This document shows positions 1 to 4,963 of a DNA stretch of 16,409 bases, piece after piece; the first letter of the stretch is position 1; each line of letters opens with the position of its first letter. The notes below the pieces were generated by a model. The model saw nothing but the letters and a program-made list of their open reading frames with translations. It had not been told where the DNA came from and did no database searches. Origin of the DNA: JBBTRN01 sp038065175 (GTDB lineage Bacteria > Patescibacteriota > Doudnabacteria > UBA920); contig JBBTRN010000027.1 of the NCBI GenBank assembly GCA_038065175.1, positions 1 to 16,409 on the forward strand, read 5' to 3'. The translations under genes and the position numbers were made by a program.

Positions 1-42
1 TAGATTGCCGCGCCTTTCATCTGATTCAAGGCTCGCAATGAC
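1..42. repeat. Partial copy of GTCATTGCGAG-type palindromic repeat
   Basis: Read on the minus strand, this stretch starts GTCATTGCGAGCC and ends GGCAATCT. These are the same ends and nearly the same length as the left half of the element at 3354-3435. The matching right half would lie before the window start. It sits just downstream of the glutamine synthetase stop. Confidence 0.6.
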
Positions 43-84
43 GCTCTACTCGCTATGAGCTCACTATAAAGAAGTCTTGGTAAG

Positions 85-1152
85 TTACCAATTCGGCTTA
101 AAGTTTTCCCAATTATATCGGTCTGGGTTAAAGCCTTCGCCGCAGGCGGTTTCAATTAATGCCGTACAAATTTGGTAAGGGTCTAAGTTGGCGGCCGGCC
201 TACGGTCTTCCAAATAGCCTTTGCCGGCATTGGCCGTAGCCATGGGAATGCGGATGGAAGCGCCGCGGTCGGATATGCCGAAGCGGAATTGGCTAATAGG
301 CGCGGTTTCGTGCTTGCCGGTAAGCCTTTCGTCATTGCCTGCCCCGTAAACCCGAATATGGTTTTTGTGGAAGCGGCCGAGTTTTTCGCATACCATGTTA
401 ATTACCGCCATGCCGCCGTCTTCGCGCATTTCTTTAATGGAAAAATTAGTGTGCCCCCCAGCCCCGTTCCAGTCCCCGGGCATGGGCTTGGGGTCTAATT
501 TGGCATAGACTTCGTATTCTTCGCCTAAGCGGTATAAAAGCCAGCGCGCGAGCCACAACTGGTCAGAAACTTCCAAAGGCCCTAAAGCGCCTACCTGGAA
601 CTCCCACTGCGCGGGCATTACTTCGGCGTTAATTCCGGACAGGGAAATGCCGGCTTCCAGGCAGGCTTTAAGATGGTGTTCAACCAAAGGCCGGCCATGG
701 ACTTCGTCGTGGCCAACCCCGCAGTAGTAGCGCCCTTGCGGGTGCGGGAAGCCGTCTTTTGGCCAGCCCAAGGGCCATTCTTTGCGGTAGAGAGTGTATT
801 CCTGTTCAATCCCGAACCAGGGGTCATGCTGTTTGAACCTTTCTGCCACCTGGGCTAAAACATGGCGGGTGTTGGAAATATGCGGCGTGCCATCCGGATT
901 CATTACTTCGCACATCACCAAAATATTGTCGCCTTTGTTTATGGGGTCAGAAACAAAATACACGGGCTTAAGCGCGCAGTCGCTAAAATGCCCTTCAGCC
1001 TGTTTGGTTGAGGAGCCGTCGAATCCCCAGGCGGGGATATCGTTTACTTTAGACACCGGGCCGTCTATGACTTTGGTTTTTGACCTTAATTTGGCCGTGG
1101 GCTTCCTACCGTCGAGCCAAATGTACTCGGCCATGATTTTTTTTTGATACAT
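85..1152 (-). CDS. glnII: Glutamine synthetase, type II (eukaryotic-like)
   Basis: The enzyme condenses glutamate and ammonia to glutamine using ATP in the cytoplasm. The 355-aa length fits GSII (about 350-370 aa) and not the ~470-aa GSI. Visible motifs are EYIWLDG near residue 9, WGFDGSS (42-48), EQEYT (116-120, metal-binding glutamates), AEVMPAQWEFQVG (176-188), NGAGGHTNFS (229-238, ATP/ammonia site), RFGISDRGASIRIP (290-303) and YLEDRRPAANLDPY (313-326). The chosen ATG (1150-1152) has a GGAGGGAG purine run about 14 nt upstream; a second in-frame ATG seven codons later is the alternative start. There is no adjacent nitrogen-regulation gene, and the gene stands alone on the minus strand. A CATAAT box (1179-1184, minus) could be the -10 but no good -35 accompanies it. 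GSII is uncommon in bacteria, so lateral origin of the family is plausible. Confidence 0.95.
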   Translation of the reverse strand: MYQKKIMAEYIWLDGRKPTAKLRSKTKVIDGPVSKVNDIPAWGFDGSSTKQAEGHFSDCALKPVYFVSDPINKGDNILVMCEVMNPDGTPHISNTRHVLAQVAERFKQHDPWFGIEQEYTLYRKEWPLGWPKDGFPHPQGRYYCGVGHDEVHGRPLVEHHLKACLEAGISLSGINAEVMPAQWEFQVGALGPLEVSDQLWLARWLLYRLGEEYEVYAKLDPKPMPGDWNGAGGHTNFSIKEMREDGGMAVINMVCEKLGRFHKNHIRVYGAGNDERLTGKHETAPISQFRFGISDRGASIRIPMATANAGKGYLEDRRPAANLDPYQICTALIETACGEGFNPDRYNWENFKPNW

Positions 1153-1387
1153 AGGTTTTTCTTTCTCCCTCCGAAGTTATTATGCCGATTTACAGATATG
1201 AACAGATTTACACCTGCCCGCCATTGCCTAACTTAGTAAGTCCGGTGAATGTCCATGGTAAAATAAGCATTTATAAACGTCGTAAATTCACAAGAGGCTT
1301 TGGCAGGCGGGGATACCTACAGATTTTATGCTCGGCAGTTATCGGTAATGTCTGTTTGCCTGAATACCGCAATTAATTGATGGTAAG
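1153..1387. other. Leader region of glutamine synthetase; no convincing gene
   Basis: This stretch holds the SD and presumed promoter of the minus-strand glutamine synthetase. A plus-strand 64-codon frame (1182-1376) ends 11 nt before the terminator-like hairpin at 1388-1431. It has no SD and shows no recognisable protein features, so I do not call it a gene. A divergent non-coding RNA ending at that hairpin is possible. Confidence 0.4.
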
Positions 1388-1431
1388 AAAAAACACCTCG
1401 TCTTGCGCCTCCTAGTTTTGGGGTGTTTTTT
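1388..1431. terminator. Bidirectional terminator-like hairpin
   Basis: AAAAAACACC (1388-1397) pairs with GGTGTTTTTT (1422-1431) around a 24-nt loop, giving a T-run on both strands. The loop is long and the GC core is only a few pairs, so efficiency is uncertain. No long gene on either side obviously needs it. Confidence 0.45.
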
Positions 1432-1567
1432 TAAATTCTAATTTTTGATTTTATTCGCGACGTAGAGCGAGTGAAAATTATCCTAAGATAACTTTCCGAG
1501 CCGAGGAGCTAATACAGGTTCGAGGAACTTTATACTTTGATTTTAGCAAATATTAAAAGGATGTCAA
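1432..1567. other. Intergenic stretch without recognised feature
   Basis: No start codon with an SD and no ORF of note is seen. Short repeated words occur (TTTGATTTTA twice, CGAG with AACTTT twice), which may reflect a folded RNA or a decayed repeat. Confidence 0.3.
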
Positions 1568-1662
1568 CCCCGTTAGAAAATAGCAGATTTTAGTTATGGA
1601 ATGGCTGTTATTCTCATAATAAAAGTTTTAAAAAAAATAAAACCGCCGTTTTTCTAACGGGG
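1568..1662. repeat. 95-bp element with 13-bp terminal inverted repeats (copy 1)
   Basis: CCCCGTTAGAAAA (1568-1580) and TTTTCTAACGGGG (1650-1662) are perfect inverted repeats around 69 bp of AT-rich DNA. A related element of almost equal length lies at 2353-2448. The first ~20 bases of both copies align (CCCGTTA, then AAATA, then GAT), supporting a shared origin. The interior carries no ORF, so it would be a non-autonomous (MITE-like or REP-like) element. Confidence 0.65.
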
Positions 1663-1697
1663 TCAAATTAGGCTGTGTGGATAGCTTAAATAAAGCC

Positions 1698-1741
1698 AAA
1701 AAAATAGGGGAGAGGCGAAATACTGCTGGTAAATCGCCTCT
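1698..1741 (-). terminator. Terminator of the two-gene small-protein operon
   Basis: On the minus strand AGAGGCGA (1741-1734) pairs with TCGCCTCT (1718-1711), followed by CCCCTA and a run of seven T (1704-1698). It begins a few bases after the stop codon of the 66-aa gene. The T-run is six bases from the stem, so it is somewhat imperfect. Confidence 0.6.
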
Positions 1742-1747
1742 GGATGG

Positions 1748-1948
1748 TTAACGTAGATATCTGGGAAGGAAACCAGCGCCTGAACACCCAAAGGCTATCT
1801 CCGCTGCACGACCTGTGGGGGTGGGTTTCGGCGTTCCTTTTGGCCAGGCCGGCTCAGCCATTAGGGGCTTGCCGTTAGATCCCATAAGCGGAGCTCTTGG
1901 ATTCCAGGTTTTAGGCTTTTTTCCGATCCTGACTTTTCGGGGGGTCAT
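1748..1948 (-). CDS. Small basic protein, 66 aa, unknown function
   Basis: I do not recognise this protein. It is rich in Lys, Arg, Pro and Gly with no membrane segment. It starts MTPRKVRIGKKPKTW and ends GFLPRYLR, with one Cys (55). The ATG at 1948-1946 is preceded by AAGGAGGTG (1966-1958), a nine-base match to the anti-SD, which fixes this start rather than an upstream TTG. The SD overlaps the stop of the preceding 49-aa gene, so translation is likely coupled. A terminator hairpin follows directly. Promoter, two perfect SDs and a terminator argue that it is expressed. The basic, proline-rich composition suggests nucleic-acid or ribosome binding, which is only inference. Confidence 0.65.
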   Translation of the reverse strand: MTPRKVRIGKKPKTWNPRAPLMGSNGKPLMAEPAWPKGTPKPTPTGRAAEIAFGCSGAGFLPRYLR

Positions 1949-1965
1949 GGATGAGAACACCTCCT

Positions 1966-2115
1966 TCAATATATGTCATGCCTGCGCCTCATCTTGAGAC
2001 GCCAATTTTGGTAGGCCTTGGTGTCCGCGCCGGGCGGATTACCGAGGCTGGTTGCCTTCCGGGGTTTGTCGCCAGTGCGGCGATGCCCCCTGGGCTTTCT
2101 TTTTTTTGTTGGCAT
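1966..2115 (-). CDS. Small highly basic protein, 49 aa, unknown function
   Basis: This is a short gene with excellent signals. ATG at 2115-2113 lies 5 nt after AGGAGG (2126-2121), about 16 nt below a predicted transcription start. The product begins MPTKKRKPRGHRRTGDKPRK and its C-terminal part reads AYQNWRLKMRRRHDIY. About a third of the residues are Lys, Arg or His, with no hydrophobic segment. It is the first gene of a two-gene operon with the 66-aa protein, whose SD begins in this gene's TGA stop (1968-1966). The composition resembles small ribosome-associated or DNA-compacting proteins, but no family was recognised. Confidence 0.65.
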   Translation of the reverse strand: MPTKKRKPRGHRRTGDKPRKATSLGNPPGADTKAYQNWRLKMRRRHDIY

Positions 2116-2137
2116 AATTGCCTCCTTGAATTAGCAA

Positions 2138-2166
2138 ATTCTACTAAATTTTGCCCATTTAGGCAA
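2138..2166 (-). promoter_or_regulatory. Sigma70-type promoter of small-protein operon
   Basis: On the minus strand TTGCCT (2166-2161) and TAGAAT (2143-2138) are separated by exactly 17 bp. The predicted start near 2131 leaves a short leader containing the AGGAGG SD. Confidence 0.65.
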
Positions 2167-2170
2167 ATCA

Positions 2171-2195
2171 AAATTTAGATACCAAATTTAGATAC
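2171..2195. repeat. Tandem 13-bp repeat upstream of the promoter
   Basis: AAATTTAGATAC occurs at 2171-2182 and again at 2184-2195, a 13-bp period. It lies directly upstream of the -35 box at 2161-2166 of the minus-strand operon, where an activator or repressor could bind. Confidence 0.5.
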
Positions 2196-2248
2196 TCGAT
2201 CCGTTCTACATAAACTTTTAAGCGATTTTGGGGGTTTAGGCAAGGGGG

Positions 2249-2320
2249 ATCGGCTCAAGAGTAATGCCAATCGGCTCAATCCGGGCGGATTGAGCCGATT
2301 TGGCCCGGAAGTGAGCCATT
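2249..2320. promoter_or_regulatory. Nested palindromic operator-like array between divergent promoters
   Basis: A perfect 15-bp inverted repeat, AATCGGCTCAATCCG (2269-2283) and its complement (2286-2300), surrounds a 2-bp centre. Outer half-sites lie symmetrically about the same centre: ATCGGCTCAA (2249-2258) and the weaker GTGAGCCATT (2311-2320). The array lies between the minus-strand small-protein promoter and the plus-strand transporter promoter. It could bind a dimeric regulator controlling both; a cruciform or attachment-site role is an alternative. Confidence 0.55.
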
Positions 2321-2332
2321 TGATTGTAGGTA

Positions 2333-2341
2333 TGGTATAAT
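2333..2341 (+). promoter_or_regulatory. Extended -10 promoter of transporter gene
   Basis: TGGTATAAT matches the extended -10 consensus (TGn plus TATAAT at 2336-2341). No good -35 is present at 17 bp, as is common for extended -10 promoters. The outer operator half-site (2311-2320) falls in the -35 region. Transcription would start near 2348, so the leader of about 100 nt is nearly all inverted-repeat element. Confidence 0.65.
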
Positions 2342-2352
2342 TTGAACTATGA

Positions 2353-2448
2353 ATCCCGTTAAAAATAACGGATATTCAAGGCAATAATATTTTATCAGAA
2401 ATGATAAATATTAGCCAATTTTATTGATTAGTTAATTTCTAACGGGAT
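2353..2448. repeat. 96-bp inverted-repeat element (copy 2) forming the transporter leader
   Basis: ATCCCGTTA (2353-2361) and TAACGGGAT (2440-2448) are perfect 9-bp terminal inverted repeats. Inside are a 6-bp hairpin with AAAA loop (2356-2371) and a longer bulged hairpin between GGCAATAATATTTTATCA (from 2380) and TGATAAATATTAGCC (2402-2416). It resembles the element at 1568-1662 in ends and length. Its right end supplies the AT of the transporter start codon, so it may control translation. Confidence 0.6.
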
Positions 2449-3088
2449 GAATGAAAATCATCAATCTTTATCGACAGGGTCAAACCTCGGCGCAATTAGC
2501 GCGGCTTTGTATGTTTCTTTCCAAATAGTTGCCAATGTTTTGTCTACCAAAATCGCGCTTTTGCCAATTATTAATTGGGCAGTAGACGGCGGCACCATAA
2601 TCTATCCGCTCACATTTACACTAAGGGATTTTGTCCACAAAACTTTGGGTAAAAAAATATCCCGCCAAATTGTAATTTTAGCAGGGCTGGTAAACTTATT
2701 GGCGTTTTTATTGTTTTGGGTAATTGGCAAAATTCCCGCTGACCCTTCCTGGGTTCACCAAGCCGCTTACAATAGTATACTTTTGCCGGTTGGGAGGATA
2801 GTTGTAGCGAGCATAGTGGCGCAGATAATTTCGGAATTAGTGGATACCGAGGTTTTTAGCGTTGTGTATCACCGCTTTTCCGATACGCTGGCAGTCATCT
2901 TTTCTAATTCAGTTGCCCTGGTCATAGACAGCATAATTTTTAGCTTTATAGCTTTTGCCGGCAGTTTGCCAATGTCGGTAGTGGGGCAAATTATTCTCAC
3001 TAACATTATCATCAAATTAATAATGAGCCTCTTGTCCAGCCCGGCCATAAAATTGGTGCCAAGGCAGGTTTCAAAAGAAAGTATTTAG
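2447..3088 (+). CDS. yhhQ: Queuosine precursor transporter, YhhQ/Vut_1 family
   Basis: This is an integral membrane protein of 213 aa, typical for the Vut_1 family (about 200-230 aa). Family members import queuosine precursors (preQ0/preQ1, or queuine in some organisms). Hydrophobic segments lie at about residues 17-40, 50-60, 74-94, 108-132, 146-172 and 178-198. Family hallmarks seen are GGTIIYPLTFTLRDFVHKTLG (split as GGTIIYPLTF, 48-57, then TLRDFVHKTLG, 58-68), the conserved Arg in SRQ (72-74), ISELVDTEVF (128-137) and SNSVALVIDSIIF (153-165). ATG 2447 is the only reasonable start and has no SD; it lies in the inverted-repeat element. The gene ends one base before the convergent kinase gene, with no terminator between. 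Substrate choice cannot be read from sequence; the Qng1-like gene nearby favours queuine or queuosine. Confidence 0.88.
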   Translation: MNENHQSLSTGSNLGAISAALYVSFQIVANVLSTKIALLPIINWAVDGGTIIYPLTFTLRDFVHKTLGKKISRQIVILAGLVNLLAFLLFWVIGKIPADPSWVHQAAYNSILLPVGRIVVASIVAQIISELVDTEVFSVVYHRFSDTLAVIFSNSVALVIDSIIFSFIAFAGSLPMSVVGQIILTNIIIKLIMSLLSSPAIKLVPRQVSKESI

Positions 3089-3089
3089 T

Positions 3090-4133
3090 TTAGAAATTTA
3101 CCATTTTTTTATATTCTTTCAACCTTTCGACAACATCATACCCCGTGATTGATTGCAGGCGTTTAGTTCCAAAATCCTCAACTGTAAAGCTTGCGACTGT
3201 GCTGGCCACGGCGCAGGCTTTTTTTATATTGGCCGGCGACAAATCGTCCGTCTTTGCCAAGTAGCCCATTAATGCTCCTGCAAAGCTGTCGCCCGCGCCT
3301 GTTGGGTCAATTATGTTCTCTAGGGGATAGCCGGGGAGGTTGAAAATTTTGATGTCATTGCGAGCCCCGAGTGCGACCGAGGGGCGTGGCAATCTGTTCG
3401 ATGGCTTAGATTGCTTCGGACGCACTCGCAATGACGATTCTTGATTAAACAGCAACAAACCGTGCTCACCCTGCTTAATAATGAGTGTGGGGTTCAACCC
3501 GACACTTTTACGCGGCCGCGTAAAAGTGTCGGGTTGATTCATTAAACTTAATATTTTCCGCGCGGCTTTGAGTAGGTTATGCTCTTTGGTAAACTGTCTG
3601 GCCTCGCTGTCGTTTATTACTAATAGATCAATTTTTTTTATTACCTTTAACAAATCTCTCTTTGCGGTTTCTATCCACAAATTCATGGTATCAAGCCCCA
3701 CAAGCCTTGGCCGCTTTACCTGATTTAAGACATCCATCTGTAGTTTAGGCTGGATGTTGCCCAAAAAGACATATTTCGACGCGCGATGTTGCTCGCCTAA
3801 TTTAGGTGTAAAGTTTGCAAATACCCCTAAGGAGGTTTTTAGCGTGTCACGGGTATTTAAATCAAAGTGGTATTTGCCTGCCCAATGAAAAGTTTTGCCT
3901 TTTAATTTCTGCAAGCCTGATGTGTCAATATTGTGTTTTTTAAATACATCAAATCCGCCAGCTCGCGGATTAAAGTCATCGCCAACCACGCCTACAATCG
4001 CAGTGGGCGCAAAGAGCGAAGAAGCCAGCGAAAAATAAGTGGCACTGCCGCCAAGGGTTTTATTTACTTTGCCAAAGGGGGTTTGGATGGAATCGAAAGC
4101 CACAGAGCCAACACATAAGAGTTTATTCGACAT
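3090..4133 (-). CDS. PfkB-family carbohydrate/nucleoside kinase with two palindrome-derived insertions
   Basis: This ribokinase-like ATP-dependent kinase has 347 aa against the usual ~300. Visible motifs are VGSVAFDS (8-15), substrate-binding LGGSATYFS (27-35), VINDSEA (172-178) and the ATP/anion-hole motif DPTGAGDSFAGALMGY (276-291) with catalytic Asp 282. The enzyme therefore looks intact. Two stretches that break family conservation match DNA palindromes exactly: residues 199-214 (44-bp palindrome) and residues 233-260 (82-bp element). Removing both gives about 303 aa. Both lie between the NDSEA strand and the ATP motif, where surface loops are tolerated. Substrate is not predictable; the family includes adenosine, ribose and other nucleoside or sugar kinases. 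The gene converges on the transporter. A TGCTAA-TC-TTAGCA inverted repeat lies just upstream. Confidence 0.9.
   Translation of the reverse strand: MSNKLLCVGSVAFDSIQTPFGKVNKTLGGSATYFSLASSLFAPTAIVGVVGDDFNPRAGGFDVFKKHNIDTSGLQKLKGKTFHWAGKYHFDLNTRDTLKTSLGVFANFTPKLGEQHRASKYVFLGNIQPKLQMDVLNQVKRPRLVGLDTMNLWIETAKRDLLKVIKKIDLLVINDSEARQFTKEHNLLKAARKILSLMNQPDTFTRPRKSVGLNPTLIIKQGEHGLLLFNQESSLRVRPKQSKPSNRLPRPSVALGARNDIKIFNLPGYPLENIIDPTGAGDSFAGALMGYLAKTDDLSPANIKKACAVASTVASFTVEDFGTKRLQSITGYDVVERLKEYKKMVNF
3354..3435. repeat. 82-bp GTCATTGCGAG palindromic repeat inside the PfkB kinase gene
   Basis: Outer arms GTCATTGCGAG (3354-3364) and CTCGCAATGAC (3425-3435) are perfect; inner arms GCAATCT (3389-3395) and AGATTGC (3408-3414) also pair. 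The element is in frame and encodes kinase residues 233-260, a stretch of basic and polar character (for example RVRPKQSKPSNRL). A partial second copy lies at 1-42. Confidence 0.8.
3494..3537. repeat. 44-bp perfect palindrome inside the PfkB kinase gene
   Basis: The sequence is completely self-complementary without a loop: 22-base arms meet at 3515/3516, reading TCAACCCGACACTTTTACGC then GG on the left. It encodes residues 199-214 (NQPDTFTRPRKSVGLN), which has no counterpart expected in the family between the helix ending KILSLM and the strand PTLIIKQG. Confidence 0.85.
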
Positions 4134-4140
4134 ATTTATG

Positions 4141-4154
4141 TGCTAATCTTAGCA
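4141..4154. promoter_or_regulatory. Operator-like inverted repeat upstream of PfkB kinase
   Basis: TGCTAA and TTAGCA flank a 2-bp centre, 8 bp upstream of the kinase ATG. On the minus strand it overlaps TAAGAT (4151-4146), a possible -10. An overlapping ATCTTA-GCA-TAAGAT repeat (4146-4160) adds to the symmetry. Confidence 0.35.
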
Positions 4155-4254
4155 TAAGATGTTAGAGATTGAGAATATCCGCGAAAAATTAGGCCAAATT
4201 AAAACCAGCCCTGGAAGCCTTTGGGTATTGCCCTGGTTAATAACCATAAAAAAT

Positions 4255-4282
4255 TTGACAACATTCAGTTTTGGGTTATAAT
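4255..4282 (+). promoter_or_regulatory. Near-consensus sigma70 promoter
   Basis: Perfect TTGACA (4255-4260) and TATAAT (4277-4282) boxes are 16 bp apart. The predicted start coincides with the ATG at 4289, so the mRNA is probably leaderless. Confidence 0.8.
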
Positions 4283-4288
4283 AAAAAT

Positions 4289-4540
4289 ATGTGGAGGCTG
4301 ACTAATGAACAATTAATTAAACTGGCCGATATTATGGCAGAAGTTGGTATGGTCGCATTCGGGTCAGCTATACTGCCCAGCGTTTCCAACCTAAAAGCTG
4401 TATGGATAATCATTAGTCTGTTATGCGCCTTTACTTTTTGGTATTTTAGTTTATTAGACTTGTTGTTAAATAATTTTTCGCCCAAAATATGCTCTTTCGC
4501 CAAAACCTTGCTAAAATTTTTTCCGCTTAACTTAGGTTAA
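4289..4540 (+). CDS. Small two-helix membrane protein, 83 aa
   Basis: The product starts MWRLTNEQLIKLADIMAEVG, a cytoplasmic amphipathic segment, followed by hydrophobic stretches at about residues 20-32 and 37-61 (including VWIIISLLCAFTFWYF) and a short basic tail. The layout, N-terminal LTxEQxxKLAD helix followed by two membrane spans, recalls small uncharacterised membrane families (DUF6722-like), but I cannot confirm this. The ATG lies 6 nt after the -10 box and has no SD, so translation would be leaderless. An upstream in-frame TTG lies before the promoter start and is excluded. Confidence 0.7.
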   Translation: MWRLTNEQLIKLADIMAEVGMVAFGSAILPSVSNLKAVWIIISLLCAFTFWYFSLLDLLLNNFSPKICSFAKTLLKFFPLNLG

Positions 4541-4647
4541 ACATCAAAAATTTTAGACTACAGTTTTGTCGGAAATATCATATTTTGCATCAAAAAATTA
4601 TTAAGCAACAAGTCTATTGATTATTAAAATTGCGAAAGAGAGTTAGT

Positions 4648-4737
4648 ATGGAATTATTTTATATAGCATTAGGCATAGTTCTTTTGGCCATGGTATTGGC
4701 TGCTCTTCCGACCCTGCTTGACAAGCGCAGGAAGTAA
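4648..4737 (+). CDS. Single-span membrane microprotein, 29 aa
   Basis: ATG follows GAAAGAGAG by 5 nt, a modest SD. The frame encodes MELFYIALGIVLLAMVLAAL and then a basic tail (LDKRRK), giving one membrane helix with positive-inside ending. Such microproteins often modulate a membrane complex, but nothing here identifies a partner. Its short length means chance cannot be ruled out. Confidence 0.45.
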   Translation: MELFYIALGIVLLAMVLAALPTLLDKRRK

Positions 4738-4746
4738 GTTTATTAT

Positions 4747-4824
4747 ATGGCAATGAATTCCAGAATACCCAGACAAGCAGCCGTTATGATGATGCCCGCG
4801 TCTTTGTGGAAGCGGCTGTCTTGA
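4747..4824 (+). CDS. Possible leader peptide with Met run, 25 aa
   Basis: The frame encodes MAMNSRIPRQAAVMMMPASL followed by WKRLS and a TGA stop. It has three consecutive ATG codons and lies just before a terminator hairpin (4848-4876). AGGAAG at 4728-4733 is 13 nt from the ATG, a weak SD. A hairpin (AGCCG near 4778 with CGGCT near 4814) encloses the Met codons. It could be an attenuator peptide for the SAM-related gene downstream, or part of an untranslated RNA. Confidence 0.25.
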   Translation: MAMNSRIPRQAAVMMMPASLWKRLS

Positions 4825-4847
4825 ATGTGATTTAGTTCGTTTTTAAC

Positions 4848-4884
4848 ACCGCCCCTTTCACGAAGATTGGGGCGGTTTTGTTTT
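4848..4884 (+). terminator. Rho-independent terminator (possible attenuator)
   Basis: ACCGCCCC (4848-4855) pairs with GGGGCGGT (4869-4876) over a 13-nt loop and is followed by TTTGTTTT. It lies about 80 nt upstream of the next start codon, with no clear promoter between, so it may be an attenuator as well as an end for the small genes. Confidence 0.75.
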
Positions 4885-4963
4885 GCGCAAAGGTCGCGAG
4901 TTTTCGGCAATTTCGCCGGCTCGTGTGATCGGAGGCAAGGCAAAAAAATGTTTAGGAGGTATG

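Noticed and set aside
1182..1376. 64-codon plus-strand frame divergent from glutamine synthetase
   Set aside because: No SD, no protein-like motif; only its closeness to the 1388-1431 hairpin is in favour.
2353..2448. preQ1 riboswitch before the YhhQ gene
   Set aside because: The expected preQ1-I consensus (hairpin with A-rich tail and C-rich loop) is not present; the leader is a repeat element.
4883..4963. Longer N-terminus for the DUF62-like protein from 4883
   Set aside because: The strong AGGAGG at 4954-4959 and the family N-terminal strand favour the start at 4964.
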